A stretch of DNA of 64,000 nucleotides from Sphaerolaimus hirsutus (GCA_964036195.1 OZ038451.1:8994529-9058528); one strand, 5' to 3'. Shown: positions 11,205 through 24,052, counted from the first letter of the stretch. A program made the numbers and translations. The notes: a model not told the origin generated them from the letters alone.

Positions 11205-14200
11205 ATGCCTCTATCCAGCTACATCCTCCCCTTGGCTAGCAGTGCCGCCCTAATGACAGTAACATTTCTTCTAGGAAAATGGGGCTACAGCATGGGCTGG
11301 ATAGTTATGTTCATTGGGCTGAGTTTTGCAAAGTCAAAAATGTGGAAACAGAGGGAAAAAAGGCTTTTAGCCTTGAGGCAGGCTCACAATAGGGAGAAAG
11401 AGGCTATTGTTGCACAAATGCAGGATTTGCCCGCCTGGGTGCAATTTCCAGATACTGAGAGGGTGGAGTGGATTAATAAGGTTGGTTTCGTAGGGTGGGG
11501 TGCCCTAAATTGGCTCTGAGCCAATTTTGCAAATGGGTAAGTGGTGTGAAAGTGGTAGGTCAAGTGACAGGTATATTTGGTTGTAAATTTTTTTTCCACT
11601 TAAAATTAGACTTGCTATTTGCGTGTTTTTACTGGTTATTTGACAATGGTGTCCACTGTGACCTTGTGTAGATTGACAATTGACAAGAAATGTGAATGGT
11701 TTGGTGTATGTCAAATGAGTGAACTGACAAAAAATTCCTATATGAAGATTGTCAGCTAAAATGTTACTTACAAATATTTTTATTGTGAAATTTAGTTGTC
11801 AGTAATCGAGTTGAGTTGTCACCTACACGTGACAAGTGACAAGTATTCTCATCATTTATTTCACTGTCACTATATAAGTTGCATTGTCATGTTACCTTCA
11901 ATTGTAAATAGCCTTATTCATCACTTTTCTTGTGACTTGAAAATTGACCCCTGTTTGTTGATCACTCACACTATTTCACGCGGGAATTTCACAACCTTAT
12001 AAATACCTCAGGACTATTATTTTACATTTCATCGATTTCAGGTGGTCCACCAAATGTGGCCATACATTGGCGAGTATGCCAAAAAATACATAAAAGAAAA
12101 TATCGAACCCATGGTGCGAGCGAACATGCCGAGTCCCTTCAAATCGTTTCGATTTGAGAAAATTGACATGGGTGATTTGCCGTGCAGATTTGGAGGGATT
12201 AAGGTTAGCTGTCATGTTTGAATTTTGATAAGTGATTCGAATGCGCCAAATAAATGGCGCCAAGCGTCAGCCAAGAGGGGGAGTGGTGGAAACATCCCAC
12301 TTTAAGGAGCCCTGGAACATTTCCAGGGTCAATGAACTTTTTGGTAATACATTTCCAGAATAGCGACCCACACTCAAGTTGACACATTTGTGTCGACTGG
12401 TCTGTGTCAACTCAGATTTTGGCTTCACATGTCGCAAACCGATCTTCCAATGCACTTGCCGGAATATTGTTTTTCAACATTGCAACATGTGCATTTGGCA
12501 TTTGAGTTTGGAATCGCCGCCAAAATCTGAGTTGACAGTTGACGCACATGTGTCAACTATTGTGCGGGTCGCCAATATTTCTTTTACCGTATTTCTTCTA
12601 ATAAAGCGGCGCCATTCTACTTTTTACGTCAACTTTTTTACCTGCCGTTCTATTGAAGGTATGCCGTTCTATTACAAGAAATACGGTAGTATATTCATCC
12701 AAAAAATAGTTCGCACCACACGCTCAACTTGACGCTCTCACTCACGTAAATGAGAGGCGCCTTACGCGCGCCTTAAGCCCGCCCCAAAATCCTTATGCAC
12801 CCTACCCAGGTGTACAGCGACAACGTGGGCCGCGACCGGATCATCATCGACATGGACGTGGCCTACGCCGGCGATGCCGACTTCGAAGTGTCCGTGGGCG
12901 CTTTCAGGGGTGGCATGAACAGCTTGGTGTTCACGGGCAAGTTGAGGGCCGTGCTCACGCCCCTGATGCCTCAGCCGCCCATGGTGGGCGGAGTCAGGGC
13001 GTTTTTCATGGAGAATCCGGTGGGTGCGAGTGGGGAGTGAGGGAGGCAGGGTTTACCGTACAGTAGTGTGTACCGTACTTTTAATATTACCGTACCGTAC
13101 CGTGGGCCGTACCTTTTATCCTAGGTTTACACTTAGGTTTACCCTACCATACAGTTTACTGCAAAAGTGAAGATTTACCATACCGTTTACCGCAAAATAG
13201 AAATTTAACCGTATCGTATACCGCAAAGCCGTACCGTTTCCCACCCTAGTAAGGATAGCAAGCTAATCAGAAGATAAATCAAGTTTTAAACATATTTAGT
13301 ATAAAAATAATCTCCACGCAGCAAATGGACTTCAATTTGACCGGCATCGGTGAAATGGTGGAGCTGCCCGGTCTTCTGTTTGTTAAAAACATTTATTTTC
13401 ACTATAAAGATCTATTTACACATAAAAACTTGCTTTTACGTTTTCCAATCATTTCAGCTCCGCTGTCAAGTCGGTGGTCATGTCTCAAATGGGAGCAATT
13501 TGCGTTTTGCCCCACGCGATTACAGTTCCCCTTGTTGTCGATGTGGATCTGGTCAATTTGCATTTCCCCGAACCCGATGTGAGTTCAAAAACGTTTTTTC
13601 AAAGAATTTTAAGGATTTACCGTACCGTTTACCACCATTATTACCGGAAGCACATTGCTGCCCCCGCATCATGTAAATTGTCACGTGATCTGAAAACAGT
13701 CGAAAGAAATTTACGTTTGACGTTTTGCATCACAATTGGCAAATTTGTATGCCGTTTTACATTACATTTGAAACTACATTTAATCTGGACTGCTCCATAT
13801 TTGTCAATTTATTGACAATGTGAAAATGACATTCTATTTCCGGCTAAACTTCCACCCTAAATTGCCCAATTTTACAATATTTCACTCTTTTAGTAAAATA
13901 TTTCAGGGAATAATTCGACTGCACGTTGTGGAGGCTAGGAATTTGGAAAATAAGGATATGACTTTCCTGAAAAAGGGTCGTTCCGATCCTTATGCGGTTC
14001 TCACTGGTTGGCGCCTGATTTTTGTTTTTTGTTATGTTTTACGTTGAGCCATTCAGCCATAGCGTTATAAGTGGTCATTTTTGCCAGAAAATACATTTTG
14101 ATGTCGACTATGTATATCACCTTTTCCTTCGGAGGGGGGGGGCTTATTGGTTGGGTATTATGTTCTACAGCTATATGTCACATCTAATTATTACATGTCA

Positions 14201-17200
14201 GCATGCAAAATTGGAACCTTTACACTAGAAAATCCAAACAACCAACCAAAAACGACAACGAAAGAGCTTCAAAAAACGTGTCAGTAAACGGTGTCGTTAA
14301 AAATACTCTTTTTCCATCCCCACGCCGGCAATCCGTTCGCAAACCCGTTTCATCTCCATTCAAATACAACCCTACCATAACCCTATACCATAATCCAGTG
14401 GGCGGTCAAGTGTTCAAAACGAAAGTAGTCGACGACAATCTCTCGCCCACATGGAACGAATTCTACGAAGCTCTTGTTGACGAGTCAGATGGGCAACAAT
14501 TAAGGATCGAGGTTTACGATGAGGATCAGGGTAAGGATGAGGAGTTAGGGCGCCTCTCGATTGCCCTGCAGGATGTTAGGGCGAAAGGGGTTGTGGATCA
14601 GGTAGGGTTTTGGGTAATTATTTGTGGGGAATGGTGCCGCACCTTGTGAAGTGAAAGGTAAAGTGTCAAATGTCATGTGAAGTGTCATGCAAATTTGTCA
14701 ATTGTCACACAAAATGCCAGATGTTCAGTAATTCAGTCTTTTTTAATTATTTTAATTATCATTTTACATGATCTTTGACACTTTACATGGCGCGGGATTG
14801 CCTCCTGATCGATGAGGGATCTTGTAGGGAATGTTGCCATTTTTTTCGTTTGTCAAGTGACATATTCGATGTGTTTTGTGCTAGATTATCTTAAGTGAAG
14901 GCAATGGCGATGTATTGTGTCATAAGTGCACAATTTTTGCTCGTTATTCAGATGATAAGAGTGGATGTAAGAGCAAAATGTGGCTTTTTGTAGCCATGTC
15001 TGTAGCCGCAATTTTCATCACAACTTCAAAACTCAGAAGATCAACACCCCCTTCAAACCCCCCGCCCAGTGGTACCCCCTGGACGCGTGTGAACATGGGG
15101 ACCTGCACCTGAAAATCTACTGGATGTCCCTTTCCAAGGATCCAAAAGATTTGGAAGTTGATCAGTGGGAGGCTGAGTGGCTGAAAGCAAATAGAGCCAT
15201 GCATTCCGCACTTTGCATGGTGTTCGTGGATAATGCCAAAGATTTGCCAGTGGGTTTTTTGTTTGTTTGTGTGTTGTTGTTGTTGTTTTGTTTTTGTTTT
15301 TTTTTTTTGGGGGGGGGGGTTATTGGGGCTCCGCACCTGTACGCACAAACGCCCGGCGCGCACAAACGCCTGGCACGCACAAAATGGAAGTCCGGTACGC
15401 ACAAACGCCCGGTATGCACAAAAATTGTAGCTGTGTGCGTGCCAGTCGTTATGTATTTGTATACTCCAGTCACTTTACACCCTGCACCCGTGGTTCCCGC
15501 TGGAAGCGTGCCAACGATGTTTTACCCATGCGATTTTCAAGGTTGAAAAGTTGAAAAAAGTCATCTCTCTAACGATACTCATTTACTCTAACGATACTTA
15601 TTCACACAATGATTTCTCTCATTTTTTATACAAAAATCGCATGCTTTATCATCGTTGGCACGCTTCCAACGTGAGACATAAATGAGTGCGAGGGCAGAGT
15701 ATCATATCCGCCGAGTATAACGTTGCCACCAATCTCACCGAGTTTTTGAGTGCATGTTGGGTGCATTCACGTGTATTCACGGTACGCATAGAGCAGCAGA
15801 TTTGTGCGTACCGGACATTTGTGCGTGGCGGGCTCAATTTTGTGTGTGCCGGGCGTTTGTGCGCGCCGGGCGTTTGTGCGTAGGAGGCCTGGCCCGTTAT
15901 TGGACAGGACTGATTAGGTATCGGGTACCACTCGTAAATTGCCCTGTATAAGTTCAAATGTAAAGTGTCAAGAGTCGTGCAGATTGCTGTGTAAAGTGGC
16001 AAAGGTCCAGTAAAAAGATAAAATAAAATTTGACATTTTACAGGGATTTATACATGACATTTGACATTTAACTGTTCACGACCATACATGTCTGAGACGA
16101 CTGTACACGATGCCGGACTGTCACCAGTTTTGTAAAATGGTGGGCTCAGACGCCCCCCCCCACGTGTCAAATAACTGTATCAAATAACTAAGCCCGTGTC
16201 AAATAACTGTAAATAGTACCGGTTCCCCCTAACACAGTTTCCCAAATTGAACCTGGAACCTTCCCCAGTGCTCGAACTGATGATTGGATCGGACAAAAAG
16301 AAAACTTTCCCGAAATGGAAAACTGTAAATCCAGTGTGGCAGGAGAAACACGTGTTTTTCGTTAGCCATCCGGAAACGCAGACGTTGCAGATTCAGGTGA
16401 CGTTTTTTGTTTCGTTTTGTGGGGACTTTTTTGGGTGGTTGAAAGTGCGTTTTTTTCGATTTTCGGACGTAAATATGTGGGCATTGTGTTTATATTTATG
16501 ATGATATTGTTATTATATTATGAACGTGATTCTATTATCTAAGTTACGTGATATGGGGTAAAAGTCAAGTTACCAGCAAACTACGTGGCGGGTCAATTTG
16601 GATTGGTCAAAAAGCAATTTTTTAGGAGCCAGATTTTTTCAAAAAAATGACCTCTGGGAGGAACATAGACGAAAGTAGACGCTTTTTAAAATGACTGCCA
16701 CCGTGCACTGAGCATAAAAAATTTTACCATTCAAAAATGTTTGCAGAATTCTACCACCTCACTTTTGTATGGTGGGGCGGTTTCAAAGATCAAGTCGACT
16801 AGTAGCCGACTATTTTCACTCCTCACTTCTTACTTCTCGTCGATCGACACTAGTTCTCCTGGAAGGAGCTTATGTTGAAACATGAATTGTGTAGGTTTGG
16901 GATAGTGATGAAAAATATAGCGCCGTTTGACGAGCGGGTGCCGTGATTTTTTTTTAAAAGGCACCAAGGGTGCCAGGGTCAATTGGCCCTACACGCACTA
17001 GTTGACAACGACACCAAGTGTCAACTGGTTCCCATCCCAATTCAAAGCTTGCTGACGAGTAACACTATGCATTATTGTATACACATATGTACTTATGCCG
17101 GCCTTGTAGATTGCACATGTGACATACCGCAATATTTTTACAACAGTACAGCTCATTTGCAACATGATTCCACACTTTTGCATTTGAACGCCTTTTGTCG

Positions 17201-18661
17201 GCTCGTCAGATTTCGTAATTAAACATTCCAAAGTAAAAGCGAAACATCATGATTAGGGTGTAAAAAAAATTTTTGTACGGGAAACGGACAACTTTTGGCA
17301 CTTGCCGGGAAACGGAAACGGAAAAAAAATTTCAGCGGCCGGAAAACCGGAAACGGAAAAATTAAATTTGCACGGAAACGGAAAAAATTGCTGAAATTTT
17401 GCCAGAAAATGGAGAATATTTGTTAAAATTTGCTGGAAATGCAAAAAATTTGCGGAAATTTTGATGGAAAATGGAAAAACCCCCTCACATAATTGAAAAC
17501 CTGCATGCATGTTTACCAGTTTGGCTGAAACAGAAAACAGACAATTGAGCCGGTAAAAGGGAATATGAGGCGGAAAAACAGAAAATTGAGCCGGGCAATG
17601 GAAAAAAGGTGGAAAAACTGAAAATTTAGCCGGAAAATGGTAAAAAAGCAGAAAAACTGAAATTTTAGCTGGAAAATGGAAAAAGGCAGAACAAAACTGA
17701 AAATTTAGCCGGAAAAACGGAAACGGAAAATTTAGTGGCCGGAAAACGAAACGGAAAACGGAAAAAATATTCCGCAGCTGGAACACGGAAAAAATTTGCC
17801 TTCGGAAAATGGAAATTTGACACCCTACTTACCCTAATTACTTATCACCTAAAATATCACCCACACATTTTCATGCAACTCATAAACCTGCGCAAAATTG
17901 GCAAAAGTTACAATCTTGCAAATGCTAATTTGAAATGAAATAATACATATTTACATGTAACTACTTCCCCACATGAACCCAAACAAAATTATAGGCACTC
18001 GATGAAGGCACAAAACGGCAACTTGGTTGGACATCCCTAGCCCTCAAAACCCTTCTGGAAGAGCCCGGTTTGGAAATGCGCCAGCACACGTTTACGCTGT
18101 CCCAAGGCACGCACCACGCGCCGCTCGTTATGACTGTCAGGCTGAGGGTTGGTTTGACCCGGGTTTTCTGGGTCATTTGGTACTAACAATAATTCGAAAG
18201 TTCGAAAAAATTCTAACTGGGAAACAAAAATTAGAAAACGTTTTCGATTTTTTTGTCAAGTTTTTGACTTTTCATTTCACCACTAGAAAAACATTTTTTT
18301 TCTTGTACAATTCGAAAATTATTTTTGGAAAAAATCGAAAAGTTATTTTAGAAAAAAATAAAAGAATTTACACACTTTTCTCCAGAGGGTTTGCGATCGT
18401 TACCCTCTACAGACAAAATTATGCAACAAATGCAAATTGAAGAGGGTTTACAATTGATTATTGTGCCATTTCCACAGAAAGTGACAGGATAAGTGTAATT
18501 TACATAAGTGATAAGTGGACAGTAAAGTTTTAAAGGGAGAAGTAAATCCATTTTATAATTTACTTGTCACATGTACAATTGGCCCCTGTTTCGATGTTTA
18601 GTTTCGTAAATTTTTTCCTGTATTTCAGCCGCTGAAAGGGGAACGATTTCCAGACAAATGA
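11205..18661 (+). CDS. ESYT: Extended synaptotagmin (E-Syt), two-C2 form, 11 exons, about 550 aa
   Basis: Exons: 11205-11480, 12042-12203, 12810-13019, 13322-13377, 13458-13578, 13907-14006, 14399-14601, 15070-15249, 16238-16396, 17995-18147, 18629-18661 (TGA). All introns are GT-AG and all phases join. E-Syts tether the ER to the plasma membrane and move glycerolipids. Residues 5-43 form the hydrophobic ER hairpin; the SMP lipid-transfer domain spans about 75-265; C2A about 276-390; C2B about 395-540. C2A keeps the acidic calcium loops (GRSDPYAVL and VYDEDQGKDEELG). C2B has SPVLEL where SDPY-like residues are usual, so its first calcium loop looks degraded. The last exon adds only PLKGERFPDK. 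The family usually has three or more C2 domains; none is visible downstream to 24 kb. The start ATG is chosen because it sits just before the hairpin. Confidence 0.92.
12585..12688. mobile_element. MITE with TACCGTATTTCTTCTAATA ends (E-Syt intron 2)
   Basis: Terminal inverted repeats are TACCGTATTTCTTCTAATA on the left and its near reverse complement ending AAATACGGTA on the right; length 104 bp. TA at both ends suggests a TA target duplication as in the Tc1/mariner group (inference). A sister copy lies at 36845-36963. Confidence 0.75.
13052..13243. repeat. Degenerate tandem TACCGTACCGTTTACCG repeats (E-Syt intron 3)
   Basis: Words such as TACCGTACCG, TTTACCGCAAA and CCGTACCGTTT recur with variation immediately after the exon ending at 13019. 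A short echo occurs near 13617. No open frame runs through it. Confidence 0.6.
15327..15895. repeat. Large foldback element with tandem ACGCACAAACGCCCGGC arms (E-Syt intron 8)
   Basis: The left arm (about 15327-15425) holds four or five copies of a motif like TACGCACAAACGCCCGGC. The right arm (about 15785-15890) holds the same motif inverted. Inside lies a second perfect 18-bp stem, 15502-15519 with 15650-15667. The whole unit sits in an intron of the E-Syt gene. Confidence 0.75.
17254..17827. mobile_element. Non-autonomous hAT-type element, TAGGGTGT ends, purine-rich copy (E-Syt intron 9)
   Basis: Ends are TAGGGTGTAAA and TTTGACACCCTA. The interior is many imperfect copies of GGAAACGGAAA. 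It matches 22188-22738 in opposite orientation. No flanking 8-bp duplication remains here. The minus-strand open frame across it is only the repeat translated. Confidence 0.7.
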
Positions 18662-19115
18662 TGCGTGAACGGACTTTTGCTTGAAAATAATGGGTGTGAA
18701 TTTCAAATTGCGTTTTTTTTTGTTTTGTTTTCCATCTGGCACTTTTTTCATTTTGTGCCGTTTTTTCACGCCGAGTGAAGGTGTTTATTAAACGGTTGAA
18801 AATTAGGATTTTGTGGATAATATCTAGCATATTTTTGTGATGAATCTAATAGTAGTTAATAGTTGCCAGATAAAACTAAATATTAGGACTTTTGCATCTT
18901 TGCATTTTAAGGTAAATTATCAGCGAAAACAGTTGAAGCTTTTTATTCGTTCAGGTCCTAATTGACTTGAATTCATTTTTTGTGGGGGTTTATTTTTGCA
19001 AAACCACCTTTTTATCTTTTTACCTTGTATTTTAGAGCGATGTATTTTTCGAAGTATGTTATCTTGTGGTCAGATTAGTTATATTTTGGTCAGAAAATTT
19101 TAATGTGAGGGGAAT

Positions 19116-19525
19116 TACCGTATTTCCTCAAAATACCCCCCCCCTCGAAATACCCCCCTCTCGAAATACCGCCCCCCCCCTCAAAATGGACACTATGAAG
19201 TTATAACCCCCCAAATTTCTGTGTATAGAGAACGTAGATGACAAAAGCTCCGGGAAACGCAGAACACATGTGAAAAACAATGACTGTGTTTTGTTAGAAC
19301 AGAATCTACGTAGGTACTTATAAGTCTATACAGTCTTATAAATGGCAGTTTTTTTGCATTTTTCGATTCTGTGTACGCTTGAAACAACGATTTAGTACTG
19401 GGATTTCAAAAAATTTCTGGCGAAATAATAACCCCCCCTCGAAATACCCCACCTCGTTCAACCTCCCTCAAAATTTCCACTCTGAAAAAATAAACCCCCC
19501 GGGGGTAATTCGAGAAAATACGGTA
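19116..19525. mobile_element. MITE family A, full-length copy (410 bp)
   Basis: It begins TACCGTATTTCCTCAAAATA and ends with the near reverse complement GAGAAAATACGGTA. Internally the end motif is repeated several times on each side (TCGAAATACCCCCC words). TA borders both ends. The right half recurs as a truncated copy at 30478-30650. Confidence 0.8.
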
Positions 19526-19929
19526 TCTAACGCTATGCGTTCTGTGAAAGGGATATACAGCGCTTTTTAAACGTTTAAAATAATTTGCTAAAAACTGCTA
19601 ATAAGCGCAACATTCTGGACATTCTTTTAAAAAGGCGAAAACGTGCTGTTTAAAAAAGCGCTTGTTTGGAAAAGGGGTAGCCGTTCAAAAAGCGCTCTGT
19701 TCTATCCCATGTACTTTATCGAGTTTTGCATGCATTTTTCAACATACTGTTTTTGAATTTGGGTGAATTTCCCGGCCTGGTGAATAAATTCACAAATTAT
19801 CCAAATATTTTTTATATTTACGTTATTCTTAGAAATTCTTGTCGCTATTAAAAAATGAATTTCCCTGCTGAGAGATTTTGTGACTGTATTCAAATATATA
19901 AAAAATTTTAATAACCTCTGATGATAAAA

Positions 19930-20217
19930 TACCGTATATCCTTGAATAACTCCCCCCTGTTGGCCAGGTGAGGAAAAAATAACTCCTCCCCTTGAATAAC
20001 TCCCCCCTCTGGGCATTTGGTATGTGTACCCACAATATGTATTTGAATAATTCAGATGCTGACGAACACAAATTTTTGCATGAATACCTTGTTTTGGTTA
20101 TTGTTTAACTGCTAAATACCTGGATTACATGAGTTGATGCAATGCATTCATACAATGAATAAAGTGGAAGTTCCGAGGAAAACATAAACCCTCCCCTTGA
20201 ATAACTCCTGTGCAGCA
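19930..20217. mobile_element. MITE family B copy, right end not defined
   Basis: It begins TACCGTATATCCTTGAATAA, followed by further TTGAATAACTCCCCCC words. No matching inverted right end was found, so it is probably truncated. Confidence 0.55.
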
Positions 20218-20541
20218 TAGAAAAATTATGCCTTCAAAAAATATGATAATTGTTATATTTATAAATACATGAGATAATTTAGCACCCCACTTTTATATAG
20301 TGGAGTGGCCGCAAAAACGTTGTAGCCAATAGTCGAGTTGTTTCAGGACTTTATTGACGATCAGATGTGGTGTCGAAAGCTCGCTTGGTGCGACCTCGTT
20401 TTGAAACATTTATTTTGTGGGTTTGGGATAGTAATCAAAATAGCTTATTCAGATTTGAATGCATTCGAGTTTACGGGAATACGTCTTTCTTAACCCTGTT
20501 GACAGACATAGATATTATTGCAGTAAATTCAAATGCCAATA

Positions 20542-20692
20542 TACCGTATTTCCTCGAAATACCCCAAGGGAGTTGTTTTCAGTGGAAATTTTAACGGGGG
20601 TATTTCGAGGGGGTTTATTATTTCGTCATTTCCCGGGGGGTATTTTTTCCTCAGGTCGAAAACACCTGGGGTTATTTCGAGGAAATACGCTA
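20542..20692. mobile_element. MITE family A, short copy (151 bp)
   Basis: Left end TACCGTATTTCCTCGAAATA, right end ATTTCGAGGAAATACGCTA. The centre carries TATTTTTTCCTCAGG-type spacer words shared with other copies. Confidence 0.75.
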
Positions 20693-20856
20693 GTATAAAT
20701 AGGTAGCCAAAAGTTAGAGTTGTTTTAAAAGTGTTTTTACGTTTACGCTTTCCAAAAATACTAGCACTTTAACAACTAAAATGTCTACACAACTTTACCA
20801 CCCCACCTCATATGGTTGAGTAGCCGCAAAAAAAACAGCCGACGAGACGTCATAGC

Positions 20857-21807
20857 CAGGGTTGGTTTTATAAAAATTATTTGTATAAAGATTGTATAAA
20901 AATGTATTTTATTTTATTCTTGTTTCATTTTATTTTATTCCTAAAAGTCGTTAATAAAATAAAATGACACCATTTTACAAAAATTTTGCACAAATTTTTA
21001 CTAAAAATCAGAATCTGGCATGCAAAGTCAAAAAAATTGTTATCGTTAGACATAAACATGAAAAACAGATGAAGTGACAAACTTTTTCCATTACTTAAAA
21101 AGTTGCATCCAGTAGGAATTGTTTGCTAGTTGCATGTGTAAATTTACAATGATTGATAACAATGATTTGCAGTTTCAGTAGAAGGACTACTGGAGTGTGC
21201 TGGGTGCATTTGTAAAATGTTATGCGAAGTGTCAATTGCCATGACAAATGTGAAGTGTCAATTGTCATGCATTATGCAAAGCATCATATCAAATGTAAAG
21301 CAAAGTGTCAATTGTCATGACAAATGTAAAGTAAAGTGTCAATTGTGTATCAAAATCTAATGTTTTTGTATCCAAAGCTCATTTTTGTATTAAAACCTTG
21401 TTTTTGTATCCCAATCTTCACATAAGATTTGGATACAAAACATTAGATTTGGATACAAAACATAAAATTTCGTTACAATTTGCTTGACAATTGACACTTC
21501 ACCTTACATTTGTCATGATAAATGACACTTTGCATGACATTTGAAAATACAGGGCTTAGAACTGCCCTCATTTCCATGAATAAACAGGTAGAAACTCAAG
21601 CAACAAGATAAACATTTTACAAAAAAATATGAATTTGTATACAATTTGACAAAAATACCAAATTTTTATACAATTTTATGATTTTATTTTATTTTTTATG
21701 AAATTTTACAAAAATTCGAATTTTTATAGAATTTTTATTTTGAAATTTTGCATTTTATTCTAAAATTTTGCATTTTATTTTATTTTTCTGAGATTTTGCT
21801 AACCCTG
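20857..21807. mobile_element. Non-autonomous hAT element (951 bp) with perfect 8-bp target duplication
   Basis: Ends are CAGGGTTGG and TAACCCTG. The 8-bp direct repeat GTCATAGC flanks it exactly (20849-20856 and 21808-21815). An 8-bp duplication with CAGGG-type ends is diagnostic of the hAT superfamily. There is no transposase frame. The interior contains ATAAAATTTTAT-rich arms and, at about 21208-21570, a foldback block related to 43792-44201. A second copy is at 49734-50707. Confidence 0.88.
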
Positions 21808-22187
21808 GTCATAGCCGACTGATTGTTTTAGGAGTTTATTTCAATAACGAGTAGACGCCTGCAACCCCTCTTGATGTCGAAACGAGTCCGTTTTGAAACA
21901 TTAGTTTGGTGGGTTTGGGATGGTGATGAAAAATAGCGTATTTTAAGCTTTGAACGCCTTTGAGTACAGGAATAAGTCATTTTTCACCCGGTGGACGGTT
22001 ACCCTTTTCCAGTTAACTCAAATTGTGATTGAGGAGTTCTCGAAAGTTTTGAAGTTTTGTTTGAAACTAGGGTGTGTAGTATCAAAGACGATCGGTGCTT
22101 TCAAATACCATTTATCACTAGATTTGGACTGTCACTCCACACCCACAGTTCACACCAAAAATTTTAAACGTGTTTTTCGGTCCCCAC

Positions 22188-22738
22188 TAGGGTGTCAACT
22201 TTCCGTTTTCCGCTTTCCGTTTCCGCTTTCCACAGGCAAACTTTTTCCGTTTCCGTTTTCTGGCTGCTAAATTTTTTTTCCGTTTCCGTTTTTTTTTCCA
22301 GCTCATTTTCCGTTTTCCGGCTAAATTTTTAGTTTTTCCGCCTTTTTTCCGTTTTCCGGCTCAATTGTCTGCTTTCCAAAAAAATTTCGTTTTTCAGCTC
22401 AATTTTCTGTTTTCTGTTTCAGGCACACTGGTAAATATGCATTCAGGTTCTGAATTATGTGAATTTTTTTCTATTTCTATCAAGATTTCTGCAAAGTTTT
22501 TTATTTCTGGATAAATTTCTGCAATTTTTTTTCCGTTTCTCGCAAAATTTCACCAAATTTTTTCCGTTTCCAGCATAATTTCAGTAAATTTTTCCATTTC
22601 CGTTTCCGTTTTCCGGCCTTTCATTTTTCCGTTTTCTGTTTTCCGGCAAGTGCAAAATTTTTTCCGTTTCCGTTTTCCGGCAAGTGCAAAAAATTTTCCG
22701 TTTCCGTTTTCCGCCAAAAAGTTTTCGTTGACACCCTA
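22188..22738. mobile_element. Non-autonomous hAT-type element (551 bp) with perfect 8-bp target duplication
   Basis: Ends are TAGGGTGTCAAC and GTTGACACCCTA. GTCCCCAC flanks it on both sides (22180-22187 and 22739-22746). The interior is TTTCCGTTTTCCGG-type repeats. It is a sister of 17254-17827. Confidence 0.87.
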
Positions 22739-22782
22739 GTCCCCACAAACTAATGCTATGATAGAATCCTATTGTATTGATG

Positions 22783-23154
22783 TACCCTAAATCCTCGAAT
22801 AAGTCCCCGCTCCTGAATACCCCCCCCCCCTCGAATAACTCCCCCTCTTGTGAGCGTGAGGAAAATATAATTCCACCCCTTGATCGATGCAAATAAGTCG
22901 TTTCACATAAAAACTCATTTCGATGAAGCCGGACAGACGAAAAAATCATTGTCTGATTCATCGGATACAAAGACAGTGCAGCGTATGCAACACAAACACC
23001 TTTTACCGAAAGCGGCGACGTACCTACTTATGCACTGAATACTCTGACGAAAAAACAACTCCCCCCTCGAATAACTCCCCCCCTTGATAAAGCCCCCTCA
23101 AAATTTTCTGACGAAAAGATAACTCCCCCGGGACTTATTCGAGAATTTACGGTA
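22783..23154. mobile_element. MITE family B, full-length copy (372 bp)
   Basis: Left end TACCCTAAATCCTCGAATAA, right end TTATTCGAGAATTTACGGTA, with internal repeats of CTCGAATAACTCCCCCC. Confidence 0.75.
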
Positions 23155-24052
23155 GGCATATTTTATATTATGTATGCGGGCACGATTTCATTCGATATTA
23201 TTTTCAAATTTTTGATGATTATATTCGGTGCAAAGATGAATATCGATGTGAAAAATACTCTGGAAATAGATATGTACATGAAAAATGATATACTTTATTT
23301 ATCCATCCACGATTGACCAGCCATCTAAATAAATGCCATTATCTCGATTTTAATACCATCAACCCATCATGCATTTCCTTTCACAGTCACCTAAAAACAT
23401 TACTAGTAATCGCACTTTTTACATCACTGTCTATAGCTGTGGTCAATTCAACAAGTGGATGAGTAAAAAACTATTTGAGACGGGAGAAGTAAAATGAGTA
23501 GTAAAAAGTGATGGTAAGAAGAAGTTAAAAGCTATTTAAAATGAGAAGTGAAAAGTGTTTCTTTGGCTTGAAAATTTTCCCTTCTGATTTTATTTTTCAC
23601 CTCTGATTTTACTTCACTTTGTACTTCCCATCTCACTTCTAGTTTTACTTCACTTTAAAACTTCTGTATTCTTCACTTTTTTGCCATTTCCCTTCCCACT
23701 TCTCAAATTTTTTTATACTTTTCCTACTTGCGGGATTAGCACCGACAAAAATCACGGTCGGCGATGTTTTTGTTATCGAATAGATTTTAATCACAGTTGT
23801 TTCACTAGTAATGAACATTTGCGGGACATTCACTGTAAATTAGTCCCTATCAAAAATGATCTGGACACTTTTGGGTGCCTGTGAGTGAAAAATCAGTTTG
23901 TTTCTTTTAAGTGCTGTTGTGAATATGGTCTGTCTCTAAGTGTAATGACATCAATCGAAAAGATGTTGTATCCTTGTAAGAAATGATGGCAACAAGAATT
24001 GGAAAATATTTTCAAATTTCTAGTAAAATCTGTTTCAATCTCACTTATCAAA

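Noticed and set aside
14980..15546. 188-codon plus-strand open frame
   Set aside because: It runs through the real E-Syt exon 15070-15249 in another frame and into a poly-T/poly-G tract and foldback repeat.
15311..15900. CRISPR-like regular motif repeats (ACGCACAAACGCCCGGC)
   Set aside because: The units are adjacent without unique spacers and lie as inverted arms in a eukaryotic intron.
17253..17786. 177-codon minus-strand open frame rich in Phe and Pro
   Set aside because: It is the translated purine/pyrimidine repeat of a hAT-type MITE; there is no start context or domain.
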